Of a stretch of 64,000 nucleotides of DNA, positions 24,901-31,438 are shown piece after piece (position 1 is the stretch's first letter; each line of letters starts with the position of its first letter). The notes beneath the pieces were generated by a model. That model did not search any database. It saw only the letters and a list, made by a program, of their open reading frames with translations, and was not told the DNA's origin. The DNA comes from Leuctra nigra. Lineage: Eukaryota; Arthropoda; Insecta; Plecoptera; Leuctridae. Where the stretch lies: contig OW203766.1 of the NCBI GenBank assembly GCA_934045905.1, positions 29,754,309 through 29,818,308 on the forward strand. Direction: 5' to 3'. Made by a program: the position numbers and the translations under genes.

Positions 24901-25361
24901 TCTAAAGCATCAACATTGTCTGTAGTTGTTTGAAGTTCTGAAGCATCACCATTGTCTTTAGTTGTAAGAGGTTCTAAAGCATCATTGTCTGTAGTTGTGA
25001 GAGGTTCTAAAGCATCATCGATAAGGTTTTCAGCAAGATCCTCATTAACGGATGAGAGAACATCACTGGAAGAAGGTATTTGACCTAAACTGATTCCCAA
25101 GTCAGAAGGACATGTTTCTGAGGTAGCAGTAGTTGATTGTGTTTCCTCTGAAATGGCGTCTGAACTCTCAGGAACCGGCTCCAGATCATTGATACCGTCG
25201 GGATGTGATTCTTGCACAGGCGAGGCAATGGGCTCGGTAGAATGCTTGTTCAAACAATCGCCCTGTCCAAGCTCTTCCAATACAGCACGTGGAACCTCTT
25301 TCGACACACTGGCATCAACAGGAATCGCAGAGGTATCGTGAGTTTCAATAGAGTTTTCCAT
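913..25361 (-). CDS. woc: MYM-type zinc-finger protein, ZMYM2/3/4 - woc family (C-terminus outside window)
   Basis: Fifteen coding exons on the minus strand, in order: 25361-24030, 23475-22908, 22013-21757, 20345-20217, 19689-19446, 17214-16982, 16323-16125, 15621-15464, 15140-14843, 14394-14234, 13606-13423, 6868-6654, 5169-5055, 3204-3022 and 1112-913. All junctions have AG acceptors and GT donors and join in phase to 1492 codons. The last donor (GTACGT, below 913) points to further exons beyond the window. Residues 1-720 are acidic and disordered. About 755-1135 is a run of roughly eight MYM-type Cys-rich fingers (for example KCAQC, CDHCKK, QCEMCKKY). It is followed by the family signatures NKSV.CRP, RETQTDE, a Pro/Met-rich IPIPVPIYVPAPMHMYS stretch, AELLMMAEMV and GEDMLQMALKMA. 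Drosophila woc and vertebrate ZMYM proteins are nuclear chromatin/transcription factors. Family assignment is firm; strict orthology to woc is inferred. Confidence 0.9.
1394..2880. mobile_element. hAT-like non-autonomous element, 8-bp TSD, host of a mariner-like MITE
   Basis: The ends are inverted repeats (TAGAGCCAAGATTAT on the left; the right end reads ATAATCTTGGCTCTA). They are flanked by an exact 8-bp duplication ATTATTAC at 1386-1393 and 2881-2888. Terminal TA and an 8-bp TSD suit the hAT superfamily. No transposase frame is visible. Around the inner insertion the sequence has repeated CGCGAAAT words, and a poly-C run lies at about 2411-2426. The element sits in the woc intron between exons 913-1112 and 3022-3204. 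Confidence 0.75.
1533..2200 (-). mobile_element. Tc1/mariner-like MITE, copy 1 (TA target)
   Basis: Inverted ends CCGTATTAACT...TATAAGACGCA and TGCGTCTTATACACGAGTTAATATGG are flanked by TA at 1531-1532 and 2201-2202. A second copy at 26248-26938 is in the opposite orientation and matches along its length. Both carry a closely similar 92-codon open frame (1910-2188 minus here), but this follows from the copies being similar and does not match a transposase. The extra internal GCGTCTTATAC repeats sit close to the termini. Confidence 0.75.
3539..4821. mobile_element. hAT-like non-autonomous element, GGGTTGGGC family, copy 1
   Basis: Termini TAGGGTTGGGCGAACC and GGTTTGCCCAACCCTA are inverted. 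The exact 8-bp TSD AGATATTT lies at 3531-3538 and 4822-4829. Both subterminal regions are dense in GGTTCG / CGAACC words (3560-3650 and 4740-4810), giving a long imperfect foldback. The internal part is shared with the second copy at 9170-11014 in inverted orientation, for example CAAGTCAAGTGG and CAGCTGTTT near 3715-3750. No transposase frame is seen. Confidence 0.8.
5467..6563 (-). mobile_element. 5'-truncated non-LTR retrotransposon (LINE) with RT C-terminal part
   Basis: The minus-strand frame 6566-5526 is open for 346 codons. It begins at the reverse-transcriptase catalytic box (FLYADD), continues through the RT thumb region (YLGVTIDHMLTF) and ends with a Cys/His motif (CECGERQDGEHLLRC). 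The 3' end carries a (GAA)n-like tail at 5467-5482. A 9-bp TSD CATGATACT lies at 5458-5466 and 6564-6572. Truncation is at the 5' end, as usual for LINEs. The ATG opening the frame lies inside the TSD, so it is host sequence. The element sits in a woc intron. Confidence 0.85.
6654..6868 (-). CDS. woc: woc-like gene, Pro/Met-rich exon
   Basis: Acceptor TTATATTTTCAG, donor GTGAGC. The exon encodes DESLGRPVFIPIPVPIYVPA followed by more Pro/Met/Phe repeats and TTRNSIRGILKEMKRIQEKI. The first codon is split with the exon ending at 13423 (ACA G|AC), giving ..RETQTDE.., the run expected of ZMYM proteins. This junction shows that everything between 6869 and 13422, including the piggyBac-like open frame at 7275-7553, is one 6.5-kb intron. 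Confidence 0.9.
7275..7589 (-). pseudogene. piggyBac-like transposase, C-terminal fragment
   Basis: The minus frame includes EQTVERVAPPDD, then a Cys-rich tail RCAVCYKHGK ... WECERCHIALHLPICF and a stop at 7275. This Cys pattern is the C-terminal Cys-rich domain of piggyBac (DDE_Tnp_1_7) transposases. The part upstream of it lies at 11974-12240, on the far side of the hAT-like element 7593-11973. It is a transposon remnant within the 6.5-kb woc intron and not an exon of woc. Confidence 0.75.
8493..9169 (+). pseudogene. Decayed transposon-encoded protein inside the hAT-like element
   Basis: The first piece opens at ATG 8493 with MPKSTKEQMKRYHDAHF, rich in Lys/Arg/Glu, and hits a stop at 8661 before continuing in frame to a GTATAT splice-like site near 8701. 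The second piece, about 8918-9169, encodes NWIAVIYDDGWVPGTINAV and GPNRFLWPDKDDID, an arrangement I have seen in uncharacterised arthropod transposon proteins (a small beta-rich domain with GPNRFxWP). It is cut off by the inserted element at 9170. Function unknown. Confidence 0.4.
9170..11014. mobile_element. hAT-like non-autonomous element, GGGTTGGGC family, copy 2
   Basis: The termini TAGGGTTGGGCAAACC and GGTTCGCCCAACCCTA match copy 1 at 3539-4821, with an exact 8-bp TSD GTATAGGG at 9162-9169 and 11015-11022. It lies inverted relative to copy 1. It is about 560 bp longer because it carries the foldback segment at 9323-9840 and a second, oppositely oriented block (about 9960-10100) of the subterminal sequence with GTCCACCGTGGACC. 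Confidence 0.8.
9323..9840. repeat. Foldback (inverted-repeat) segment nested in hAT-like copy 2
   Basis: The left arm begins GCTCTGCACTCTGGTGG and includes AGGGTGTACGCATTCAATTC. The right arm contains GAATTGAATGCGTACACCC and ends ACTAGAGTGCAGAGC. The arms are roughly 140 bp and diverged by point changes. It is absent from copy 1 of the host family, so it is probably a later insertion; no clear target duplication is visible. Confidence 0.6.
11974..12240 (-). pseudogene. piggyBac-like transposase, upstream fragment (stops and frameshifts)
   Basis: Read on the minus strand, frames with stops give MAKDLADVKLDRG and, after a frame change, RQVDRLDQLSCYHPGG. The latter resembles the GVDRxDQLxxYYP box of piggyBac transposases. 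The minus-strand sequence resumes at 7592 after the intervening hAT-like element, the junction marked by the duplicated target ATCTTTACG / ATCTTACG. Several stops and at least one frameshift show it is dead. Confidence 0.6.
12703..13000 (+). mobile_element. tRNA-derived SINE, copy 1
   Basis: The head has Pol III boxes: an A-box-like TGGGTGAGTGG near 12712 and a B box GGTTCGATTCC at 12755. The body follows (TTTTCCCTCAGTC, CAGGCAAATGCTGGGAAGG, CTGCAGAACAGTGCAAAG) and a poly-A tail of about 24. The direct repeat AAGTAACTAC at 12693-12702 and right after the tail is the TSD. A second full copy lies at 60105-60376 on the other strand, and fragments lie near 15314 and 23686. The 60-100 residue frames inside it are meaningless. 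Confidence 0.85.
13260..13387. mobile_element. Short MITE with GGATTCACAAAG ends
   Basis: Inverted ends GGTCTGGATTCACAAAG and CTTTTGTGAATCCAGCCCC enclose about 128 bp rich in GTATTATCTT words. The end just precedes the woc exon starting at 13423, so the element sits within 40 bp of a splice donor. Superfamily and TSD are not clear; PIF/Harbinger-like is possible. Confidence 0.5.
14843..20345 (-). CDS. woc: woc-like gene, six exons encoding the MYM zinc-finger array
   Basis: Exons 20345-20217, 19689-19446, 17214-16982, 16323-16125, 15621-15464 and 15140-14843 encode the Cys-rich block. Pairs such as MCFQC, KCAQC, HCANC, VCSYC, ECDVC, QCEMC, PCNWC and KCDHC alternate with C-terminal FC..KC / FC..NC pairs, the alternating spacing of MYM/TRASH-type zinc fingers. 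Introns repeatedly cut inside fingers. These exons use GC-ending codons heavily (CGC, GTC, AAG, TGC) and stand out from the AT-rich introns; this produces several spurious open frames on the opposite strand. Confidence 0.9.
15314..15420 (+). mobile_element. SINE body fragment (same family as 12703-13000)
   Basis: GGTTTTTCTCAGTC, AGGCAAATGATGAGAAGGT, CCCTACTAATAGG and TCTCCCAATCTC align with the SINE body. The tRNA-like head and tail are missing. It lies in the woc intron about 45 bp from the donor of the exon starting at 15464. Confidence 0.6.
17478..18557. mobile_element. pogo/Tc1-mariner-like element with CAGTAAACCCTC ends (TA target)
   Basis: Ends CAGTAAACCCTCATTATTTCG and CGAATTAACGAGGGTTTACTG, with TA on both sides (17476-17477, 18558-18559). 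The subterminal regions are full of TTCGAA words. The middle (about 17930-18290) is a GC-rich block unlike the rest, with GGCATGGGTAACCCTTACAC and GCCGGCGTAGCTGCAATGGA. This resembles untranslated sequence of arthropod non-LTR elements and may be a separate insertion. No transposase frame. Confidence 0.65.
18868..19311 (+). mobile_element. 5'-truncated LINE, 3' end with C-terminal RT-protein tail
   Basis: The plus frame from about 18940 encodes HMKRMGEARIPYREAERAAM then GRPRTKWMNGIEAAAEERG and a Trp/Arg segment (WWEDRESWRELV). The GHxKRM ... GRPRxxW ... R.WR pattern is typical of the C-terminus of arthropod non-LTR polyproteins. It ends in (TTTA)n at 19295-19311. The 7-bp duplication ATGACAG lies at 18861-18867 and 19312-19318. 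It sits in a woc intron. Confidence 0.75.
20584..20949. mobile_element. MITE with GGGGCTGTGCA ends and poly-C tracts
   Basis: Inverted ends GGGGCTGTGCACAAAGGACG and CGTCCTTTATGCACAGCCCC extend inwards through GTCACGC. The interior alternates C-runs (20631-20650, 20679-20688, 20858-20875, 20905-20919) with GTCACACTGTGTC-like words repeated on both sides. About 366 bp. The target duplication is not obvious. Located in the woc intron between 20345 and 21757. Confidence 0.6.
21271..21731. mobile_element. hAT-like MITE with TAGTGATGCCATCGGGTA ends
   Basis: Ends TAGTGATGCCATCGGGTA and TACCCGATGGCATCACTA are perfect inverted repeats. The exact 8-bp TSD GAATCAAT lies at 21263-21270 and 21732-21739. 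Subterminal GTACCCGGGTACCCG palindromes occur on both sides, and A/T homopolymer runs lie inside. No transposase. Its right end is 18 bp from the TSD-to-exon border of woc exon 21757-22013, within the intron near the donor. Confidence 0.8.
22480..22810. repeat. Imperfect foldback repeat in woc intron
   Basis: The left arm (GCCACTCACGCGAGTATG ... AGAAATTGATGCCTTACC ... GTGTCAACAATCAA) reappears inverted on the right (TTGATTGTTGACACC ... CATCAATTTCT ... TGAGTTGCCCGCATGCG). The arms are about 130 bp with many differences. Probably an old foldback element; the termini are not sharp. Confidence 0.5.
23686..23880 (+). mobile_element. Diverged SINE fragment
   Basis: CTCTCAGTAGATAGGCAAATGC, GGAAGGTGTGCC and TATTAATAGGCAACAACAG correspond to the body of the SINE at 12703-13000 with many changes. 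No clean tail or TSD. It lies in the first coding intron of the woc-like gene. Confidence 0.5.
24030..25361 (-). CDS. woc: woc-like gene, coding exon 1: acidic disordered N-terminus
   Basis: The ATG at 25361 is the first in the exon. The exon opens at 25414 after a TTTTTTCAG acceptor, so 25362-25414 is 5' UTR and at least one noncoding exon lies upstream. The donor is AATAAG|GTTTG. The 444 residues are rich in Glu, Asp, Ser and Thr with no Cys cluster. Residues about 115-190 (roughly 24795-25020) hold about six imperfect copies of a ~15-residue unit of the type DASELLTATDNV, visible in the DNA as a direct repeat around the word TCTGTAGCTGTGAG. Confidence 0.85.
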
Positions 25362-25600
25362 TTCTTATACCACGGATTTGTGGATACTTCTGAAAAGTTC
25401 TTCTGAAACTGATCCTGAAAAAAGATAATGAAAAATTAAACTGCGTACTTTCAGCCGAGCATAAACAAATTGAAAATCCCAGATGTTTTATTGCATAGAA
25501 CGCAACTCTTCATAATATGAATAGGTATATGATAATGATGGAAATTTAGTGAATCTCTCACTTAGGGATGGTGTTTTGGAGGTAACCTGCGAAATAAAAA

Positions 25601-25660
25601 CGCGCACCCCGACTGGGAATCGAACCCAGATCCTTCGGGTTACCGGGCCTTGTTGAAAGT
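25601..25660 (-). repeat. tRNA-like (SINE head) fragment
   Basis: Read on the minus strand: GGCCCGGTAACCCGAAGGAT, then CTGGGTTCGATTCCCAGTCG. A perfect B box (GGTTCGATTCC) is closed by a 5-bp CTGGG/CCCAG T-stem. The acceptor stem and D-arm of a functional tRNA are not evident, so it is called a SINE or tRNA relic. Confidence 0.45.
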
Positions 25661-26247
25661 AGGTAGGTAGGTACAACGCTTTGAATTCAGTCTACCATTT
25701 CAATTGTTTTCTTAGTAGTTAGTTGGAACTATGGCAAACTTTGGAGTTTGGAATGGCCGTGTGAATCAACCTCAAGAGGGCCGAGGTGAATTATGCCGTG
25801 TAGAGTAGATTATAAGTGATTTAACATCAATTTTATGACTGTAGGTGTAGGTATATTAGTGAGGTTCATCGAAATGTCTGCATTATAGGATCTATGAAAG
25901 AATTTAATTATGAAGATAGATTGTTTAATATTTCAGACTTGCAATTTGATTTTTACAAGCTTCTTCCGAGTAGAAATTATTAATTAACCCTCCAAGTGCC
26001 AAGCAAGAGGTCGATTTTTTCGACACTTGAAACTGTATTTCTAGTGCTACTGTCAATTTTTTCGACACTTCGTAAATTTGGGGCCCTAAATTTGACTTAA
26101 GGGCGCACAGAGTAGTATTTTGTTGGTGGATTTGTGTTTGATCAATAGTGGATCAATTTTTTAGCTGGGTCAGTTGATAAAGTTAGTACCTACTTTAGAA
26201 GGCCGTGAAACAGGATTCATAAAGATGGATTATTATTATTATTATTA

Positions 26248-26938
26248 CCGTATTAACTCATGTATAAGACGCAATTATATGTCAATATTTTGATTCTGAA
26301 AACAGCCCTGCGTCTTATACATGCATACCAAGCTTTTTTCCCAGTAAATCCAAGGTGGATGTTTGTAAACAGAGCTGTGGTAGACTGCCACATGTTTTCT
26401 ATCTCTGCCTTTCCCTCTCACTCTGTCTGGACTACTCATACTGTGTCTAGACACAACACTATTAACATATTACATTTTTGCAACAAAATGTTTTCCCTTG
26501 CATTTAGATCAGGAGACAAAATATATGTTTACGTCTGAAAAACATTGCTCTGACAGTCATAAAATAGACTAAACACTGTTGAATGGCGATCTTAATGGAA
26601 GGGGAGGAGAGAAGTTGGGTTTGTTTTGGAATGCAGAGGAAAGGCAGGTGCATGCCTCTTAAAGCAAGCAACAGCTGCTGGGAAGAGACTCCCCTCCCCC
26701 CTTTCTCAGAAGCAGGAAATTACTGTTTGTTTACAACAAGTTGGCAGTGATTTTCATTCAAATAGCTCAGTTAGCTGGAAAACCAACATTTAGATGGATA
26801 TCATGTATACAAACACACAATGTTTTTCATCATTTTACTGCGTCTTATACAGGCATGCTAAGTGTTTTCTTAAAATGGACTTATCAAAACAAGGGTGCGT
26901 CTTATACACGAGTGCGTCTTATACACGAGTTAATACGG
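26248..26938 (+). mobile_element. Tc1/mariner-like MITE, copy 2 (TA target)
   Basis: Ends CCGTATTAACTCATGTATAA and TTATACACGAGTTAATACGG are flanked by TA at 26246-26247 and 26939-26940. It matches the copy at 1533-2200 in opposite orientation with few differences. The left target lies at the end of a (TTA)n microsatellite (26229-26247). Confidence 0.8.
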
Positions 26939-26941
26939 TAA

Positions 26942-27325
26942 GTCTATATTCTCAACAGAGCCAGGCTCCACTAGTGAGAATGTTATATAGAGAAGGGAGG
27001 AGAGGAAACCCGGTACCGGCATGTAGCCTACTCCTGACGAAAGATACCAAGGGGACCAACGGCTTAACGTCCCTTCCGAAGTACGGTGTAACATTCACAG
27101 CACAGGCCTCCACAACCCGCGCCGTCGAGAGACTGATAACAGGTGGAGGGAGGTCGTCACACTAACCCCCAAACACCCCAGTCTCTCTGGCCCAACGGCA
27201 GCAACCTGGCAAGGCAGGCGGTCAGCTGTTGAATGGTCACCCATCCAACAGCTGACCGCGCTAAATGTTGCTTAACTTCGGTGATCTGACGAGAACCGAG
27301 GTATCCAACACACCGTGAAATCACC
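26942..27325 (-). mobile_element. 5S rRNA-derived SINE (SINE3-type)
   Basis: On the minus strand from about 27325 the sequence reads like 5S rRNA: CTCGGTTCTCGTCAGATCAC, then CGAAGTTAAGCAACATTTAG, CGCGGTCAGC and TGGATGGGTGACCATT. It therefore has recognisable 5S internal promoter boxes (AGTTAAGCAAC and GATGGGTGACC). A non-5S body follows (to about 26942) with GCCGTTGGTCCCCTTGGTAT and GGAGTAGGCTACATGCCGGT. The 5S part is mutated and truncated, so it is not a functional 5S gene. It abuts the mariner-like MITE. Confidence 0.65.
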
Positions 27326-27773
27326 GATGTGAAATTTCTCCTATTGTTACCGTGTGCAATTGCGCATACGCATTTAGGTAATCTGAATTCGACGTAGGTA
27401 CCTATCTTTTATTCTATTGAAGATAATTGATTGATTATTATTTTGTTTTTCACAGCATTGTGAATAATATGTAGGTATTTTGATAAAAATGATTATGGTC
27501 TGCAAATAACTTGGCAAAATCCTTTTTTATTTGAAAAAAAAATTATATGTATCTACCTACGATAAATTATATTTTTAATCAATTGATATTTTGAAAAAAA
27601 AATGTCATGCACTCACTCATGATCTTTAGTGTTCTGAAACTTTTAAACCCAATCCCAATATTGTTGAACAATTATTTCATATTCAAATTAATTTTCCAAA
27701 TTATGTCCACGTTTCTGCTAAATAAACTGGTACACCTTCTTACACTTTTTAGCCTTGGCACTTGTAGGGTTAA

Positions 27774-29183
27774 AATACAAAATTATAATTTTTATGACCG
27801 AAGCTATTTCCTCTGGTTTCAAGTACACCGTTCTAAAGAAGTAGTGGCGTGGCGTTCCTCTTGCAAGTAGCTACCTACTAACATGACGGTTCCTTGAGAT
27901 TGTAAGAACATGCTCGCTTCGGAGTATGAAGTGAATACCAAAATACTTCAAAGTGATTGATCACCCAAGTGAATAAATCACTTCAAAACAGGTATTGGCT
28001 TGGTTTTGGTACTTTCAAGGATCTGTTGAGGTAGGGTCAGCGTCCCAGTTCTCGTCCACATCCCTAATCTCGACCACCATTAATACTCTAACCATACTCT
28101 ACCACTTTAACATTGAATTTCTTAAGTGGACGAGATTTGGGTGAGTGGATTTTTTCTCATTTAAACTGTAACATAACTTTTCTGAGCTCACCCTGCTAGC
28201 AATGACCAATCAGAAATGAATCTTCAGCGTCTAATTTATCATGGAATGCAGCCAAGATGTGACATTTCACAAACAGTTGTTTTAAAAATTACTGTAGATA
28301 TCCTGAATTGTGCTAAAGGGTGACGAGAACTGGTAGGTACACTGACACTAGCAAGCAGGGTAAAACACAGCTCAAGAAGAAATAGGCTCTTTACATCCAT
28401 TTTCTGATGGGCATTTACCACTAGGAGAGCCACCAGGTAGGTAGTATACCGACACCTATGAAGTAAACAAAGTTTGATAAGTACAAAACGTAAAAACATG
28501 CCAGTGAGTCGTAGCTGTTACTAGACAGCTACGTACCTAGGTAGGTAGGTACTAGGTACCTAGGTACTCTCCAGTCATAAGTGAGATCAAGAACGAAGTG
28601 TTTTAAATTGACTACAACCATTCATTTGACATCCATTCGGAGTAATAAAATGCCCCCAATAATCTTATGATAAAAGTTATTAGGTACGAGCTGTAGGTGC
28701 TGTACGATTCAAACTGGTCTGGTAATAAAAAGACACTGCATGAGCACGATGTTATCACAACCTTTATGAGGCGCTTTATTGAACACAATACAACTGTGCG
28801 CCAAGCTCAAAGAGTGAGTTTTGAAGATTACGGGAAACTTAGAATACAAAATTAACTAAGATTTACATACACTTACTAACAGTGGGGACGGTGCTGTAGT
28901 TAAGTGGCTAAGGACACATTTTAATTTGTAATACTTGATAACTTGGCAAAAATACTTCTTTCACATCATAAAAGCGGCATCTTCCATCTTGCTTGCAACT
29001 CGGAAATGAACAGGTCTACCAAACTAACAAAACAAGAACAGAACAAACAGAATGTCAAACAGCATTTCTATCGACCTTGGATTGGATTGGATTTAGAATT
29101 TAGATTTTAGAAGGCACTGCATTGTTTGGGTGTAATGTCAAGTGGAGAAACGAACTTAACGTTATTGATTATTTTTTAATTAA
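27774..29183. other. Divergent spacer between woc-like and USPL1-like genes
   Basis: No coding exon is recognised. The 5' noncoding exon(s) and promoter of the woc-like gene (minus) and the promoter of the USPL1-like gene (plus) are expected here, because the woc start exon has a splice acceptor in its 5' UTR (25414). Short TAGGTAGGTACCTA runs occur near 28540-28570. TATCGA words near 29070 could be DRE-like but are weak. Confidence 0.5.
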
Positions 29184-31002
29184 ATGTCTGTATGCGTTGG
29201 TTCCAAGTGCCCAATTTGTTTACTGAAAGGAAAGCACTGCGTAGTTCGAAGTTTTCAACTCAACTTTAAGGAATCTCTAGTTAATTGTGAAGATCCTGAG
29301 GTAAGTACGATGGACCTCTAACCTACATTGACAAAATAACAGGCATTTTCTTGGTGTTAAAATGGGGTGTGACTACGATCCCGACAGCCGGGACTTTCAG
29401 GTTAAAAAAATAGTCCCGACCGTCGGTTTTACTGGGCAGCCTAAGGAATAAAACTCTCTATGGGTAGACAAATTCGAACTGGGCAACTTAAAAAAAATTA
29501 CTCTATGGTTAGGCAGAATTAAAACTTGTGAAAATTACAAATAAAAAAAATGTGCTCCCGGCCGGATTCGAACCGACGACCTATTGCACCGTGGTCCAGT
29601 ACGCTATCCATAGCGCTATCTGGACGGTCATACTGAAAGCCGTTCTTAACCAGTATATAAATAAACAAGGCCAGTCGGGACTATATTTTTTAACCTGAAA
29701 ATCCCGGCTGTCGGGATTTTAGTCACTACCGTTAAAATGCTTGCTAGCCTACTTTAATACATGCAATTTAACAATTTATTTACAATATGGATCTTCTTTT
29801 GCTTACTCTACCTTCACTTGTGTTCTCTTGGCTTTTAGTTATGACAGGTATTCTGCCGAATGTATTACGCATAAGTAACGTATCGACTATCAATTAACCC
29901 GTATTTTAGTGGTAGATAGGTATGCTTATTATGAGTAACTTGGCAGTATTATACCTATGCACCTACCAATTTGAAATCTCATTTCGTAACATCGCCATTT
30001 TCGTACCAAACTGTAGGTAGGTATATACCTTGTGTGGTCTGTGTCCACAGACCGTTTTTGCGTTTTCCGTTTTTTTTAACCAATCACAAGTCTCCCTTGA
30101 GCAGTTCCTGGACTTATGATTGGTCAGTAAGAAAAAACGCAAAACCGGTCTATGTGGACCCGGCTTTTTCTTTACCTAGGTAGCTTTATAAATAATGTGT
30201 ATCTTTTTCCTTTCAGTGCTCCTTTCCATTTGGTTATGATGACTCAGCATCACTCATCATCAAGAAGAAGTCAAACAAGTCTGTTGCAGGGAAAGAAAAC
30301 CGAGTAAGAACTACTGATTCTGTAGCCAACTGCGACTCATTAGACTTAGACCGCATACTAAGCCAGGAGTTACGAGATGAAGGCTGCCCTCAATTTCTTG
30401 ACACTTTCACAAATCACTCAAATAATGATTTTGGATTTTCGCTTGACGACTGTTTAAATTTTATCGATGACAATCCTATCGTACAAAGTGCTAGTAAAAT
30501 TCAAGACTCATTGGGACCTGACACTGGTTTCGATAATATTCCAAGTTCTAAAAGTAAAGAAGAAATTGATATCACTGATAATAGTAATACTAATCAATTG
30601 CCAGTGAATATTGTTACAAATCATGCAGTATCTTGCTTATCTACGTCTGAAAAGTTATTGAGTAAGGTTGAACATGATGATTTTCAAATAGTGTTTATCA
30701 ATGATAAAACTTCAGACATTAATGTGTCAGCAACCTCAGAATCTAAACTAAATATACCTGTCAAAACACAAACTGATAATGTAGTAAAGATAGAAATCTT
30801 AGACTCAGTGAGTGAAAAAGAGGTTCTTAAAGCTGGTGATAGAATGCTGGTAGTAGATAATCTGCCTGTGACAGGTGATCGTTTATTGAAACAGAGTATT
30901 TATTACGCGTTGTCATCGGGTAGGCAGCAAGTTGTAGAAAAGAAGAGAAATGTAGGGGAACAGCAAAAGCGACCACGACCTATACATGCTCTCCAGTTTT
31001 GA
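29184..31002 (+). CDS. Protein with USPL1-like N-terminal zinc-binding motif
   Basis: Two exons, 29184-29300 and 30217-31002, join in phase (CCTGAG|GTAAGT and CTTTTTCCTTTCAG|TGC) to 300 codons plus stop. The N-terminus (KCPICLLKGK ... FQLNFKESLVNCED ... CSFPFGYDD, residues 8-47) matches the CPxCxxKGK ... FKESxxxCxxxxCxYPLG motif at the N-terminus of USPL1, a SUMO isopeptidase of Cajal bodies. The peptidase domain itself is absent; the rest is acidic and disordered and ends GEQQKRPRPIHALQF. It could be a short insect relative or an unrelated protein sharing the motif. The intron carries the element 29365-29730 and a hairpin near 30043. BBS5 follows 611 bp downstream on the same strand. Confidence 0.6.
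29365..29730. mobile_element. Inverted-repeat DNA element carrying a tRNA-like module
   Basis: The ends GGGTGTGACTACGATCCCGA and TCGGGATTTTAGTCACTACC are part of ~55-bp inverted arms that include CAGCCGGGA and AGGTTAAAAAA. An exact 9-bp TSD GTTAAAATG lies at 29356-29364 and 29731-29739. The core (29560-29640, minus) is tRNA-like: GCGCTATGGATAGCG in the D-arm position, then a perfect B box GGTTCGAATCC. A 9-bp TSD fits Mutator-like elements, but the superfamily is not proven. It lies in the intron of the USPL1-like gene. Confidence 0.7.
29556..29640 (-). repeat. tRNA-like sequence inside the inverted-repeat element
   Basis: Read on the minus strand: GTCCAGATAGCGCTATGGAT, then GGTCGTCGGTTCGAATCCGG. 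The T-arm is well preserved with a B box. The anticodon arm does not fold cleanly and no anticodon is assigned. It is considered a tRNA-derived relic, not a working tRNA gene. Confidence 0.45.
30043..30159. repeat. Small hairpin/MITE in USPL1-like intron
   Basis: GTCCACAGACCGTTTTTGCG on the left pairs with CGCAAAACCGGTCTATGTGG on the right, with inner pairing of ACCAATCA and TGATTGGT. About 117 bp; termini and target site are unclear. Confidence 0.5.
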
Positions 31003-31184
31003 TGTGAAATCTAAGTCCACTAAGCACACACAGACTTAATTGGTAGTTTTACCTGTAACCATTTTAAAGAATCTATTGCTTTGCTAATCAAAACTTGTCA
31101 TACCGTGTTTTTCAATTAATTTTCTATATCTATGATCAGATTGTACTTTATTGTTTTCATAAATATCTTTTGCACCTAATTACA

Positions 31185-31438
31185 GTCGCCAGTTTTTCGC
31201 TAAAGCACATTCGGATTCTTTGAAAAATCCAACAATGAGGCTTAGCCATGTTTTAGTGACAGGTTTGACGCGTCTCGAAATAAACATTGGCAACTTTGTA
31301 AGGCGAAGGGGTGAGGAGTCATTAAACGGTCAGGTAGCTTGAAAAGAAAGTGATGAGCTTAACTCTCATACAATGAATGAATGCCTATTGTATCCAAGAT
31401 AATGGAAACCCAATGTGCTATAGCGAAAAACTGGCGAC
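31185..31438. mobile_element. MITE with GTCGCCAGTTTTTCGCTA ends
   Basis: The ends GTCGCCAGTTTTTCGCTA and TAGCGAAAAACTGGCGAC are perfect inverted repeats continuing through AGCACATT. 254 bp. It lies between the USPL1-like stop codon (31002) and BBS5 (31614). It contains AATAAA at 31279-31284, the first clear plus-strand polyadenylation hexamer after the USPL1-like stop. Confidence 0.65.

Larger units (their letters stand above)
25988..27769. mobile_element. piggyBac-like non-autonomous element (TTAA TSD) hosting two insertions
   Basis: Ends CCCTCCAAGTGCCAAGC and GCCTTGGCACTTGTAGGG are inverted and flanked by TTAA at 25984-25987 and 27770-27773, the piggyBac target. The left part repeats TTTTTTCGACACTT. 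The mariner-like MITE (26248-26938) and a 5S-derived SINE (about 26942-27325) lie inside it. It sits just upstream of the woc coding start, in the 5' noncoding part of that gene or its promoter side. Confidence 0.7.

Noticed and set aside
27222..27325. Functional 5S rRNA gene
   Set aside because: Truncated and mutated compared with 5S rRNA and fused to a SINE body.
29556..29640. Functional tRNA gene
   Set aside because: Only the T-arm and part of the D-arm are convincing; the anticodon arm does not fold and it is embedded in a transposon.
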